Positions 44,971 through 53,704 of a DNA stretch of 54,376 nt are shown one piece after another. A program made the translations under genes and the position numbers. The DNA comes from an uncultured Lachnospiraceae bacterium (GTDB taxonomy: Bacteria > Bacillota > Clostridia > Lachnospirales > Lachnospiraceae): the NCBI GenBank assembly GCA_910588405.1, contig CAJUPT010000019.1, forward strand, positions 1-54,376. Reading direction: 5' to 3'. Numbering within the stretch: position 1 is the stretch's first letter; the number at the start of each line of letters is the position of its first letter. A model generated the notes under the pieces. It saw only the letters and a program-made list of their open reading frames with translations. It ran no database searches and was not told where the DNA came from.

Positions 44971-46917
44971 ATGGAAAAAAAATATCTGGCTCAGCTTGCC
45001 AAGCAGTTTCCCAACATCGCGAAGGCATCCACTGAGATCATTAACCTGTCCTCGATTTTAAATCTGCCCAAAGGAACGGAACACTTTGTATCGGACCTTC
45101 ACGGAGAAAACGAGCAGTTTCTTCACGTGCTGAAAAACGGTTCCGGTTCCGTCAAGCGGAAAATCGAAGAGGAATTCGGAAACTCGCTGAGCGTAAAGGA
45201 CAAGCGGGCGCTGGCCACCCTCATCTATTACCCGGAGCAGAAGCTGGCGCTGATTATGAAAGAAGAGGAATGTCTGGAAGACTGGTATAAAATCACCCTC
45301 CACCGGCTGATCAAGATGGGCCGCCGGGTATCCTTTAAGTATACCAGCTCCAAAGTCCGCAAGGCCCTGCCCGACGAGTTCGCCTATGTATTCGAAGAGC
45401 TGATCCACGAAAAGGACGACCTCCACGACAAGGACGCTTACTACAATGAGATCATCCAGACCATTATCCGCATCGGCCGCGCGCCGGCCTGTATCATCGC
45501 TTTCTGCAATATGATCCAGAACCTGGTGGTGGACCACCTACATGTGCTGGGGGATATTTACGACCGGGGTCCCGGCCCGCACATTATCATGGACACCCTG
45601 GTAGATTATCACTCGGTGGATATCCAGTGGGGCAACCACGACATCACCTGGATGGCGGCTGCCAGCGGCCATATGGCCTGCATCGCCAATGTCATCCGTA
45701 TCGCCGCCCGTTACGGGGAGCTGGACATTATCGAAGACGCCTACGGTATCAACCTGATCCCTCTGTTCCGCTTTGTGGTGGAGACTTACAAAAAAACGCC
45801 CTGCGATAACTTCAATATCCATTACGACAGCGACAATTACAACATGCAGGACTTCGATATGGATAAGAAGATGCAGAAAGCCATCGCCATTATCCAATTC
45901 AAGCTGGAGGGCCAGATCATCAAAAACCATCCGGAATTCCAGATGCAGAACCGGCTTCTGTTAGATAAGATCGATTATGAAAAGGGAACCATCACCATCG
46001 AGGGCAAGACCTATCCGCTGACCGACACCGACTTTCCCACGGTGGACCCCAAGAACCCCTACGCTCTGTCGCCGGAGGAAGAAGCTATTATGGAACGGCT
46101 GCAGGCCGCCTTTATCAACAGCCAGCGGCTGCAGGAGCATGTCCGCTTCCTCTATACCAACGGCAGCCTGTATCTGGTATTCAACAACAACCTGCTGTAC
46201 CACGGCTGTATTCCCCTGGATGAAAACGGGAATTTCTGCAAGGTAAAGGTGGCGGGAAAAACCTACAGCGGACGGGCGCTCTACGACGTGCTGGAAAGCT
46301 ATGCGAGAAAGGCTTACTATCAGGAGAGCGGCCCGGAAAAGCAGCTGGGCCAGGATCTGATGTGGTTTATCTGGTGCAATAAAAATTCCCCTTTGTTCGG
46401 CAAGGATAAAATGGCCACCTTCGAGCGGTATTTTGTCAGCGACAAGGAGCTTCACGCCGAGCATAAAAATCCTTATTACAGCCTTCTGGACCGGGAGGAT
46501 GTAATCGATAAAATTTTAACGGAGTTCGGCCTGGACCCCAATACCGGCCATATCGTCAACGGCCATGTGCCGGTGAAAAGCAGCCGGGGCGAATCCCCGA
46601 TCAAGTGCGACGGCAAGCTGCTGATCATCGACGGCGGCTTCTCGAAAGCTTATCAAAAAGAAACCGGAACCGCAGGCTATACCCTGGTATACAACTCCTA
46701 CGGCATCACCCTGGTTTCCCATAAGCCCTTCAAATCCGCCGAGGAAGCCATCCGCAACGAAAGCGACGTCAACTCCGTCACCATCGACGTGGAGCAGTGG
46801 ATCAAACGCCGGGCCGTGGCGGATACGGACAACGGCAAACGGATCAAAGAAACGATCAGGGATCTTGAAAAGCTTTTGCAGGCTTATAAAGAAGGACAGA
46901 TCAGAGAAAAAGGATAA
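44971..46917 (+). CDS. fbp: Fructose-1,6-bisphosphatase, class III
   Basis: 648-residue Firmicute-type FBPase of the metallophosphoesterase superfamily, a gluconeogenic enzyme hydrolysing fructose 1,6-bisphosphate. Metal-binding motifs are VSDLHGENEQF near 41, LGDIYDRGPG near 191, WGNHDITWM near 214, and GHVPVKSSRGESPI near 532 followed by IIDGGFSKAY. Length and start (MEKKYLAQLAKQFPN) are typical. AAGGAG lies six bases before the ATG. It is an isolated plus-strand gene with its own promoter and a strong hairpin at its end. Confidence 0.97.
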   Translation: MEKKYLAQLAKQFPNIAKASTEIINLSSILNLPKGTEHFVSDLHGENEQFLHVLKNGSGSVKRKIEEEFGNSLSVKDKRALATLIYYPEQKLALIMKEEECLEDWYKITLHRLIKMGRRVSFKYTSSKVRKALPDEFAYVFEELIHEKDDLHDKDAYYNEIIQTIIRIGRAPACIIAFCNMIQNLVVDHLHVLGDIYDRGPGPHIIMDTLVDYHSVDIQWGNHDITWMAAASGHMACIANVIRIAARYGELDIIEDAYGINLIPLFRFVVETYKKTPCDNFNIHYDSDNYNMQDFDMDKKMQKAIAIIQFKLEGQIIKNHPEFQMQNRLLLDKIDYEKGTITIEGKTYPLTDTDFPTVDPKNPYALSPEEEAIMERLQAAFINSQRLQEHVRFLYTNGSLYLVFNNNLLYHGCIPLDENGNFCKVKVAGKTYSGRALYDVLESYARKAYYQESGPEKQLGQDLMWFIWCNKNSPLFGKDKMATFERYFVSDKELHAEHKNPYYSLLDREDVIDKILTEFGLDPNTGHIVNGHVPVKSSRGESPIKCDGKLLIIDGGFSKAYQKETGTAGYTLVYNSYGITLVSHKPFKSAEEAIRNESDVNSVTIDVEQWIKRRAVADTDNGKRIKETIRDLEKLLQAYKEGQIREKG

Positions 46918-46922
46918 AGCTT

Positions 46923-46957
46923 TGGCCACCCGCCAGCGGGTGGCCATATTTCCTTTT
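46923..46957 (+). terminator. Intrinsic terminator after fbp
   Basis: TGGCCACCCGC (46923-46933) pairs with GCGGGTGGCCA (46936-46946), a GC-rich stem with a tight loop, followed by TATTTCCTTTT. It begins six bases after the fbp stop and separates it from the convergent hemL. Confidence 0.8.
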
Positions 46958-47043
46958 CATCAACCCCTTCAAAAATCTCCCTCAGCTCCATCGTTATATG
47001 AGGAAACGCTCTCAGACTGATCACATCCTCTATATTGATACCG

Positions 47044-48318
47044 TTACGCCAGCGCCTGCCTTACCAGGTCAAGGGTCAGCTCCACATGGTCCTCCGTATG
47101 AGCGTTGGACAGGAACATAGCCTCAAACTGGGACGGGGCCAGATGAACACCGTGGGACAGCATAAAGCGGAAATAGCGGGCGAAGCGCTCCGTGTCCGCC
47201 GTCTTGGCCTGAGCGTAATTCTCCACCTGCTGCCCGGTAAAGAACATACAGCCCAGAGAACCCACATGGTTCACCGTGCAGGGCGCCCCGGTTTCCTTTA
47301 CGATCTGTTCCATGCCGCCATACAATTTTTCTCCCAGCTCATTAATGTTTTTATAAATCTCCGGCCGGTCCTTCAGGATCGTCAGTTGAGCGATGCCTGC
47401 CGCCATGGCGATGGGATTGCCGCTTAAAGTCCCGGCCTGGTAGACCGCGCCCACCGGAGCCACCATCTCCATCACGTCTTTTCTGCCGCCGTAAGCGCCC
47501 ACCGGCATGCCGCCGCCGATAATTTTTCCGTAAGTCACCAGATCGGCCCTGATTCCATAATAGCCCTGTGCGCCGCCTGCACCTAACCGGAAGCCGGTAA
47601 TCACCTCGTCAAAAATCAGAAGGCTCTGATGACGGTCACATAAAGCCCGCAGCCCCGCAAGGAATCCTTCCTTCGGCGGTACCACGCCCATATTGGCCGC
47701 CACCGGCTCCACGATCACCGCGGCAATCTGGTCTTTGTTGCTGTCAAACAGTGCTTCCACACTGCTAAGGTCATTGTAAACGGCTGTCAGCGTATCCTGG
47801 GTGCAGCCTGCCGGCACGCCGGAGCTGTCGGGAACGCCCGCCGTCATCACACCGGAACCGGCCTTCACTAAAAGGGCGTCGGAATGGCCGTGGTAGCAGC
47901 CGGCGAATTTAATAATTTTATTTCTCCCGGTAAACCCTCTGGCGGCACGGATGGCACTCATCACGGCCTCGGTGCCTGAATTGACCATACGCACCATCTC
48001 CACCGAAGGAACGATCTCACAGATCAGCTCCGCCATCCGGACCTCCGCCTCGGTGGGGGCCCCGTAGCTTAAGCCGTTCATACAGGCCTCCGTCACCTTC
48101 TCCCGCACCAGCGGATGATTGTGTCCCAAAATCATAGGCCCCCAGGAACAGATATAATCCAGATACTGGTTTCCGTCCGCGTCGATCATATAGGGACCGT
48201 CGGCCTTCTTAATAAAACGGGGCGTTTCCCCCACGGAGCCAAAGGCTCTGACAGGGCTGTTTACGCCGCCGGGAATCAGGCCGCAGGCCCGCTGAAATAG
48301 TTGTTCTGATTTTGTCAT
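47044..48318 (-). CDS. hemL: Glutamate-1-semialdehyde 2,1-aminomutase
   Basis: PLP enzyme forming 5-aminolevulinate from glutamate 1-semialdehyde, the second step of the C5 tetrapyrrole route begun by hemA in this window. The 424 residues contain PGGVNSPVRAFGSVG near 17, NSGTEAVMSAIRAARG near 113, LLIFDEVITGFR near 233, and the PLP lysine K265 in VTYGKIIGGGMPVGAYGG. AGAGGT precedes the ATG. A 210-base gap separates it from the sirC-type gene; the usual hemC, hemD/cobA and hemB genes are not there. Confidence 0.97.
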   Translation of the reverse strand: MTKSEQLFQRACGLIPGGVNSPVRAFGSVGETPRFIKKADGPYMIDADGNQYLDYICSWGPMILGHNHPLVREKVTEACMNGLSYGAPTEAEVRMAELICEIVPSVEMVRMVNSGTEAVMSAIRAARGFTGRNKIIKFAGCYHGHSDALLVKAGSGVMTAGVPDSSGVPAGCTQDTLTAVYNDLSSVEALFDSNKDQIAAVIVEPVAANMGVVPPKEGFLAGLRALCDRHQSLLIFDEVITGFRLGAGGAQGYYGIRADLVTYGKIIGGGMPVGAYGGRKDVMEMVAPVGAVYQAGTLSGNPIAMAAGIAQLTILKDRPEIYKNINELGEKLYGGMEQIVKETGAPCTVNHVGSLGCMFFTGQQVENYAQAKTADTERFARYFRFMLSHGVHLAPSQFEAMFLSNAHTEDHVELTLDLVRQALA

Positions 48319-48528
48319 GATTACCTCTTTTCTGACATACCCGACGCATCATCCGATATACTGCCCGGCTCCATATTCTACGGAATTCCATTGAATATAA
48401 ACCAACAGGTACACGGACCATGGTCAGACACACAAATCCAAATACCCTTTCCGGAATCCGCCGGTCTGTCATATTTTCACTATTTTAATTGCTGCAACCG
48501 GTAAAAAAGGGGTTTTTCAGACCATACC

Positions 48529-49032
48529 TTAACGCATGGATTCATCCGGGTACTCGCAGATATGATTTCTCAGCCAGGCCGCCGCCCGTCTCACCTTCTT
48601 ATGGTCGGTGCCGCCGGCGGTCAACCCGATTACCAGCTCATCCTCCCGCACTATGGCCGGAAAATAAAAATCACACTGGCTTCTGTCCCCGCTGTTATTG
48701 ACTGGAATTCCTCTCTCCCGGCATTCGCTGACAATCTGTCCGTTCACCATGGGACTGTCCGTAGCGGCCAGCGCCAGAAAAGGAGGCTTTGCACAGCCGG
48801 AAATCTCCCCGGCAGAGAAGGGACGCTTTTCATAAGCGATCCTTTCCTCCCGCGCCAGTTCCAAAATCTCTTCCCTGGCCTCCGGCGCGATTACCTGCAC
48901 CGCCGCCCCGAAGGAAAGCAGCGTCTTCACCCGGCGCAGGGCGATATTTCCGCCGCCATATACCAGGATGCTTTTTCCGGCGATGGAGATAAAAAGAGGG
49001 AAATCACAGGGGTTGGTTTTCCGTACTTCCAT
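48529..49032 (-). CDS. Precorrin-2 dehydrogenase / sirohydrochlorin-type protein (SirC/Met8-like)
   Basis: 167-residue NAD-dependent enzyme of siroheme and cobalamin synthesis, oxidising precorrin-2. The N-terminal Rossmann motif VYGGGNIALRRVKTLLSFGA begins near 25. LALAATDSPMVN and GIPVNNSGDRSQCDFYFPAI follow, typical of the CysG N-terminal/Met8 family. It is shorter than fused CysG and lacks the methyltransferase domain. It lies between hemA (118 bases upstream) and hemL on the same strand, which supports a role in a shared tetrapyrrole pathway toward siroheme or corrinoids. Confidence 0.9.
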   Translation of the reverse strand: MEVRKTNPCDFPLFISIAGKSILVYGGGNIALRRVKTLLSFGAAVQVIAPEAREEILELAREERIAYEKRPFSAGEISGCAKPPFLALAATDSPMVNGQIVSECRERGIPVNNSGDRSQCDFYFPAIVREDELVIGLTAGGTDHKKVRRAAAWLRNHICEYPDESMR

Positions 49033-49150
49033 TTATATATCCTGATGTCCTTTCCGAATTGTATATATCCTATTTTGGCTTGATTCGCTTTCGGCAGGAC
49101 AAAAGCGCTCCACACACAGGCAGCCATTATCCATATCGTTCTCCGCGCGC

Positions 49151-50380
49151 TTACGGATAAATCTTCGCGATTGCCTCCACGCACTCCCGCCAGGTATCCA
49201 TGCTCAGGTTCTCCCTTAAGTCAAACATTAACTTATTGACCACCTTGGAAGCTGCCTTATCGATGGACTGCTCCAGCCTGTCCTTTTCCTCTGCGGCGAT
49301 TTCCAGATGGCTGACCTCCTTATGGATTCGAAGTCCCACATCCTTTGCCGCATTGGTACAGATCTCCTGAATCACGGGGATCAGATCCCGGCAGTCGTAC
49401 CAGGTGGTAAATTCCTGAATATACTCCGTCAGAATCCCGCGGGCCTGCTCCACGCCGGCTTTCAGCTGCTCATTCTCCTCATGAAGCTCAAAACTGTCGA
49501 TATCATACAGGGTGATACCCGGAAGTTCTCCCACGCCGGGCTCGATATCCCTGGGCACCGCCAGATCGATCATAATCAGCCGGTCCTTTCGCTTTGCCCC
49601 GGCCACATCCTCCGTCTTTAACGTAAAGTTGGGGCTGGCGGTGGCGCTGACCACCAGATCGCAGTTTTCCATAAATTCCAGCCGATTCCCGTAATTAATC
49701 CGGGAGCAGCCCACCGGTATGCTGACCTGGCCGCTGCGGTACTGACGCACCGTCACCGTCACGTCAGCCTTTTCTTTCTCCAGGGCAAGGGCGGTCAGAC
49801 GTCCCATCTCCCCGTTGCCGATGACCATACAGGTCTTTCCTTCCAAAGAAAACCCGGTCCGTTTCAGTGCCTGGACGGCGCCGTCGATAGCCGAGGTATC
49901 TTTATTGGAAATTTTTACGTCGGTTTTTACCCGTTTTCCCGCCGTCACCGCCGTTCGGAACAGCATTTCCAGCACCTTATCGGTGCAGAAAGCTTCTCTG
50001 GACAGATTCAACGCGTCCTTTACTTGGGTGATAATCTGATCCTCGCCGATAATCTTGGATTTCAGGCCGCAGGACATCTCGAAAAGATGCCATACCGCCT
50101 CCGTCCCCTCCCGCTGAATAAAATATGGCTCGTAAAGGGCCGGGTCCACATTCTTCAGCCGGCACAACAGATGATAGAGAGAGCTGTCAAGCTCCTCGCC
50201 TGCGCTGATCCAAAGTTCCATCCGGTTACAGGTGGACAGAATAATACATCCGTTCACCCCTTTTGTCACTTTCAGTTCTTCCATCGCCGCCGTCGCGCTG
50301 GCCTTTGTAAAGGAAAACAGTTCCCTGTAGGCAACGCTGGCCTTGCTGTGGTCAATACCGATCATCTTAATCTTGTTCAT
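49151..50380 (-). CDS. hemA: Glutamyl-tRNA reductase
   Basis: First enzyme of C5-pathway tetrapyrrole synthesis, reducing Glu-tRNA to glutamate 1-semialdehyde with NADPH. The 409 residues include the catalytic cysteine C51 in ILSTCNRMELW, EDQIITQVKDAL near 118, the NADPH-binding MVIGNGEMGRLTALAL near 185, and the C-terminal dimerisation helix. GAGAAG precedes the ATG. No cobalamin riboswitch was recognisable in the 178 bases upstream. Order on the strand is hemA, sirC-type, hemL. Confidence 0.97.
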   Translation of the reverse strand: MNKIKMIGIDHSKASVAYRELFSFTKASATAAMEELKVTKGVNGCIILSTCNRMELWISAGEELDSSLYHLLCRLKNVDPALYEPYFIQREGTEAVWHLFEMSCGLKSKIIGEDQIITQVKDALNLSREAFCTDKVLEMLFRTAVTAGKRVKTDVKISNKDTSAIDGAVQALKRTGFSLEGKTCMVIGNGEMGRLTALALEKEKADVTVTVRQYRSGQVSIPVGCSRINYGNRLEFMENCDLVVSATASPNFTLKTEDVAGAKRKDRLIMIDLAVPRDIEPGVGELPGITLYDIDSFELHEENEQLKAGVEQARGILTEYIQEFTTWYDCRDLIPVIQEICTNAAKDVGLRIHKEVSHLEIAAEEKDRLEQSIDKAASKVVNKLMFDLRENLSMDTWRECVEAIAKIYP

Positions 50381-50557
50381 AGTCTTCTCTTGTTTTTTCC
50401 GTTTTCTGATGCCGCCCCGTCCCTGCCATTTCGGCCATTCGGAGCGTCACAGGAGCAGATTCGGAAAAATCTTTCGGGAACAGCCCAATATGTAGATTTT
50501 CCCTGACTTTCTACATCCATGGTTACTGGTTTCTTTCGAGAACGGCTTTTTAGACCA

Positions 50558-51412
50558 TCAGGATTCCCTATCCGGCATTCGGGTATTATCTCCTGCTGTC
50601 TGGGATTTTCCATAATCATCTGTCCCGATTTTCTCATAATCATAGGTGATCACGCAGCTTCCTGCCTGCACCTGTTCGCCAGAAATCCCCAGCGCGCAGA
50701 TTCCCTCTTTCACCGGGCCCTCCACCGCTTCGCTGACATTGACCGCCACCTGTACCGGCAGTAACGTTTCCCGGTCCACCTTAATCCGCACCGGAAAGGA
50801 ATACTCCCCCGCCCATTCCGCGAAGCCCGCAGGCTCCAGCACCGGAAGGAACGCAGCCATTCTCTTCATATCCTCCATGCCGCCCAGCGAACTGCCGTTC
50901 ACCAGACCTTCTATCGTATATATTGTCCCGGCGTCCTCTTCACCCTCTATAAAGAAGACCTCCGCAGCTTTCAAAAACCGCCCGATGTCCGCCGCGTCCC
51001 GGAAGGCCGCAAGCATCTCCTCGTCCTCCCACTGGTATGTAAAGGCTTCCGCCTGCTTCTGATCTCTGTACAATTCTACAGATTCAGATGCGCGTCCAGC
51101 CAAAAAAGACGCCTGCACCCGGCTTCTTGCCTCCAGCTGCATCGTCTCTTCATATACGGACATCACCATCTCCACCCGGGCCGTAAAGACCCACTCCGAC
51201 ATTCCCTCCATGTTGGCGCAGACCTGCTCCAGAACTTCCCGGGCGGAAGGCTCTTTTTCATGACAGCCTGACAGCGGCAAAACCAGATAAATGACTAACG
51301 CCCACAGAAGGAAACCCTTTTTTCCACGGTGGTTTCCCCATGGCCGGCGCCCCCAGGTCCTCTGCTGTTCCGGCAGCCCTTCGATAAAAGCTATAATTGA
51401 TTTCAGCCTCAT
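50558..51412 (-). CDS. Lipoprotein with LolA/DUF6612-like features
   Basis: 284-residue putative lipoprotein (ATG 51412; an alternative upstream start gives 317 residues). A long basic n-region is followed by LLWALVIYLVLPLSGC, a lipobox with cysteine near residue 50. The mature part (SAREVLEQVCANMEGMSEWVF, then many beta-type segments ending in CVITYDYEKI) resembles the LolA-like fold seen in clostridial lipoproteins that begin with an average-type amphipathic helix. Function unknown; probably outer-face membrane-attached. It lies between efp and hemA on the same strand. Start is uncertain because no strong ribosome site is seen. Confidence 0.6.
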   Translation of the reverse strand: MRLKSIIAFIEGLPEQQRTWGRRPWGNHRGKKGFLLWALVIYLVLPLSGCHEKEPSAREVLEQVCANMEGMSEWVFTARVEMVMSVYEETMQLEARSRVQASFLAGRASESVELYRDQKQAEAFTYQWEDEEMLAAFRDAADIGRFLKAAEVFFIEGEEDAGTIYTIEGLVNGSSLGGMEDMKRMAAFLPVLEPAGFAEWAGEYSFPVRIKVDRETLLPVQVAVNVSEAVEGPVKEGICALGISGEQVQAGSCVITYDYEKIGTDDYGKSQTAGDNTRMPDRES

Positions 51413-51506
51413 TCCTATTATTTTCAGGACCGTATCCTGTTTTGCGAAATGAACGACGTGAAAGCCGCTTCGCTGTTCGGATACCCGATTGCTTTGCGCA
51501 GATGCG

Positions 51507-51554
51507 TGCATATAATATACCCCCGCAGCCTGCTGCGGGGATATATTATATGCA
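51507..51554. terminator. Long near-perfect palindrome after efp, probable terminator
   Basis: 22-base arms (51507-51528 and 51533-51554) match with a single mismatch around the loop CCTG. The GC core CCCCGCAG/CTGCGGGG is extended by an AT-rich arm (TGCATATAATATA). Transcribed from efp, the GC core is followed by TATATTATATG, a weak U-rich tail. It sits 36 bases after the efp stop and before the lipoprotein gene. Confidence 0.65.
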
Positions 51555-51589
51555 TCCTGATGTATTTTTTACATACTTACAATGACTGG

Positions 51590-52147
51590 TTACGCTCTGG
51601 ACAGATATTCGCCTGTTCTCGTATCAATCTTGATCCTATCTCCCCGGTCCACAAACAACGGCACGTTAACGGTAGCGCCGGTCTCCACAACCGCCGGCTT
51701 TGTCGCGCCCGTAGCCGTGTCGCCCTTAAAGCCAGGCTCCGTGTCGGTGATCTCCAGCTCCACAAATAAAGGCGGTTCAACAGAGAATACGTCTCCCTTG
51801 TGAGAACAGATCTTCACCATCTCGTTTTCCTTGACAAATTTCAGAGCGTCGCCGATCTGGTCCGCACTTAAGGCCACCTGGTCATAGGTATTCACATCCA
51901 TAAAATGGAACAGGTCGCCGTCAGAGTATAAGTACTGCATGTCCGCTCTGTCAATATGTGCCGTCGGGCACTTCTCAGTGGGACGGAAGGTCTTCTCCAC
52001 CACGCCGCCGCTCTTTATATTTTTCAGTTTCGTCCTTACGAACGCCGCGCCCTTGCCGGGCTTCACATGCTGAAATTCAATGATCTGATATACGTTGTTA
52101 TCATATTCGATGGTAACGCCGTTTCTGAAATCACCTGCTGATATCAT
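51590..52147 (-). CDS. efp: Elongation factor P
   Basis: Relieves ribosome stalling at polyproline. The 185 residues have three beta-barrel domains: KOW-like N-domain starting MISAGDFRNGVTIEYD with the tip VKPGKGAAFVRTKLKN (K32 region), the middle OB domain, and the C-terminal DRGDRIKIDTRTGEYLSRA. Length is standard. AGGAGG lies nine bases before the ATG. It has its own promoter at 52257-52285 and a strong palindrome downstream. Confidence 0.98.
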   Translation of the reverse strand: MISAGDFRNGVTIEYDNNVYQIIEFQHVKPGKGAAFVRTKLKNIKSGGVVEKTFRPTEKCPTAHIDRADMQYLYSDGDLFHFMDVNTYDQVALSADQIGDALKFVKENEMVKICSHKGDVFSVEPPLFVELEITDTEPGFKGDTATGATKPAVVETGATVNVPLFVDRGDRIKIDTRTGEYLSRA

Positions 52148-52256
52148 GTTCTAATTCCTCCTGATTTTCGTTCACAAAGATTCCTCCCGGCACGCCGGTC
52201 CTTTCGAACCTCTGCTGTTTTAAACTTTTTAACTGAATCATTTCATACGCTTTTTT

Positions 52257-52285
52257 ATTTTATAATAAACAGGCTCCAATTTCAA
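52257..52285 (-). promoter_or_regulatory. Candidate promoter for efp
   Basis: On the minus strand TTGAAA (52285-52280) and TAAAAT (52262-52257) are 17 bases apart; TATAAA two bases earlier is an alternative -10. It would give a leader of about 100 bases. The 201-base gap to yqeG holds no gene. Confidence 0.5.
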
Positions 52286-52348
52286 CCTTTTTTTCGCTTT
52301 CTCCCCTTCTTTCTCCGGCCTTTTCGAAACTATATGGAAGGCCCGCTT

Positions 52349-52852
52349 TCACTTTTTATGTTCCTTCTCGTAAAAATAAAGTACAATCCGCTCCAGATAC
52401 CGTTTCAGCACAATCTGAATCTCTTCCTTCGGATGAATCGGGGACACCAGCCAGGAGGGAATCCCCGCCCGTTTCGCCCCATATACGTCGGTAAACAGCT
52501 GATCGCCCACAAAAATAGTATCCGCCGCCGTGGTCCCCATCCGCTTCATCGCCTCTAGATAGCCTGTCCGGGAGGGCTTGTGGGCATCGCAGATATACGC
52601 GGAACCCACCGCCTTCGCGAAGGGGAGAATCCGGGGCGGCTTATTATTGGAAATCAGACAGGTTTTCATGCCGATTTTATGCAGCGCTTCAAAAAGCTCT
52701 ACAGCCGCCCCGTCAGCCGGAGCGCCGTGGGGCACCAGCGTGTTATCGATGTCAAACAGCACCCCCCTGACGCCCTCCTCATATAATTTCCGAAAATCCA
52801 TCCGATAGACGGACTCCACCCGGTAATCCGGATAAAAACGCCGTAAAAACAT
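52349..52852 (-). CDS. yqeG: YqeG family HAD-type phosphatase
   Basis: 167-residue HAD subfamily IIIA phosphatase. The catalytic motif I is VLFDIDNTLVPHG near residue 31 (nucleophile and acid Asp), motif II SNN near 68, motif III lysine in AHKPSRTGY near 92 and motif IV IFVGDQLFTDVYGA near 112. The family is conserved in Firmicutes; a mitochondrial relative dephosphorylates phosphatidylglycerophosphate, so a similar lipid role is possible. It is next to nrdR with a 13-base gap and probably cotranscribed. Confidence 0.93.
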   Translation of the reverse strand: MFLRRFYPDYRVESVYRMDFRKLYEEGVRGVLFDIDNTLVPHGAPADGAAVELFEALHKIGMKTCLISNNKPPRILPFAKAVGSAYICDAHKPSRTGYLEAMKRMGTTAADTIFVGDQLFTDVYGAKRAGIPSWLVSPIHPKEEIQIVLKRYLERIVLYFYEKEHKK

Positions 52853-52865
52853 GCTCTCTCTGTCC

Positions 52866-53321
52866 TTATTTCTTTTTGTATATTTTTTCCATTTCCTGTA
52901 AAAACGTATTCACATCTTTAAATTCCCGGTAAACGGAGGCGAAACGGACATAGGCCACCTCGTCCACATCCTTCAGCTTCTCCATCACCCACTCGCCGAT
53001 CGACGAGCTTTTCACCTCTTTTTCTTCCATACCGAATACCTGGGCTTCGATCTCGTCGATCATATCATTGATCCGGTCGATGGAGACAGGCCGTTTGTGG
53101 CAGGCGCTTATAATCCCCTTTTCCAGCTTGGAACGGCTGTAAGTCTCCCTGCTGTTATCCTTCTTCACCACCATCAGAGGCAGCGTCTCCACCTTCTCAT
53201 AAGTCGTAAATCTGCGGTCACAGGCGTCGCACTGTCGGCGCCGCCTGATGGCGCTGTTCTCCTCCGCCGGCCGGGAATCGATCACCCGGGTATTATCCAC
53301 TCCGCAATAAGGGCATTTCAT
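52866..53321 (-). CDS. nrdR: Transcriptional repressor NrdR
   Basis: 151-residue nucleotide-sensing repressor of ribonucleotide reductase genes. The N-terminal zinc ribbon (CPYC at 3-6, CDAC near 31) is followed by RRFTTYEKVE and the ATP-cone domain (LPLMVVKKDNSRETYSRSKL). Length is standard. AGGAG lies eight bases before the ATG. No nrd genes are in the window, so regulation is in trans. Confidence 0.97.
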   Translation of the reverse strand: MKCPYCGVDNTRVIDSRPAEENSAIRRRRQCDACDRRFTTYEKVETLPLMVVKKDNSRETYSRSKLEKGIISACHKRPVSIDRINDMIDEIEAQVFGMEEKEVKSSSIGEWVMEKLKDVDEVAYVRFASVYREFKDVNTFLQEMEKIYKKK

Positions 53322-53369
53322 TCCGCATTCTCCTAATTATAGTTCCGCAACTCCCCTCCAGGGGCTTTG

Positions 53370-53627
53370 CTATGTGCACTTTACAAACACTTCTTCTTCG
53401 TTTACTTCCACCAGGATAATATCCGCGCCGATCTGCCGCACGCAGCAGAAAGGAATCACATATTCCGTATCCCGGCCCAGACACCCCCAGATTCTGGCCG
53501 GACCCGGCACGATAAATGCCGTGATACACCCCTTCTCCGGGTCAAATTCCACGTCGGCCACATAACCCAGCCGCCTGCATGTACAGATATTGATAACCTC
53601 CCGGTCCCTCATCTCACAGATCCGCAT
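53370..53627 (-). CDS. YlmC/YmxH family PRC-barrel protein (sporulation-associated)
   Basis: 85-residue protein with the start MRICEMRDREVINI and the pattern GYVADVEFDPEKGCITAFIV, then YVIPFCCVRQIGADIILVEV, typical of the YlmC/YmxH group found in spore-forming Firmicutes. It has a PRC-barrel-like beta fold and no catalytic motif. The exact role is unknown. It is 49 bases upstream of nrdR and 77 bases after the prfC fragment on the same strand. Confidence 0.9.
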   Translation of the reverse strand: MRICEMRDREVINICTCRRLGYVADVEFDPEKGCITAFIVPGPARIWGCLGRDTEYVIPFCCVRQIGADIILVEVNEEEVFVKCT

Positions 53628-53704
53628 ATCTCATTCCCGCCCATAGACACTGTTATTTACAGTGTATGCGAGACATATGAAAAATATCGTGAAATATAAA
53701 GCTT

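Noticed and set aside
45058..46947. Several hydrophobic minus-strand frames opposite fbp
   Set aside because: They mirror conserved class III FBPase codons and have no independent support.
50381..50557. Cobalamin riboswitch upstream of hemA
   Set aside because: I looked for the conserved B12-box and GCCACTG core and found neither.
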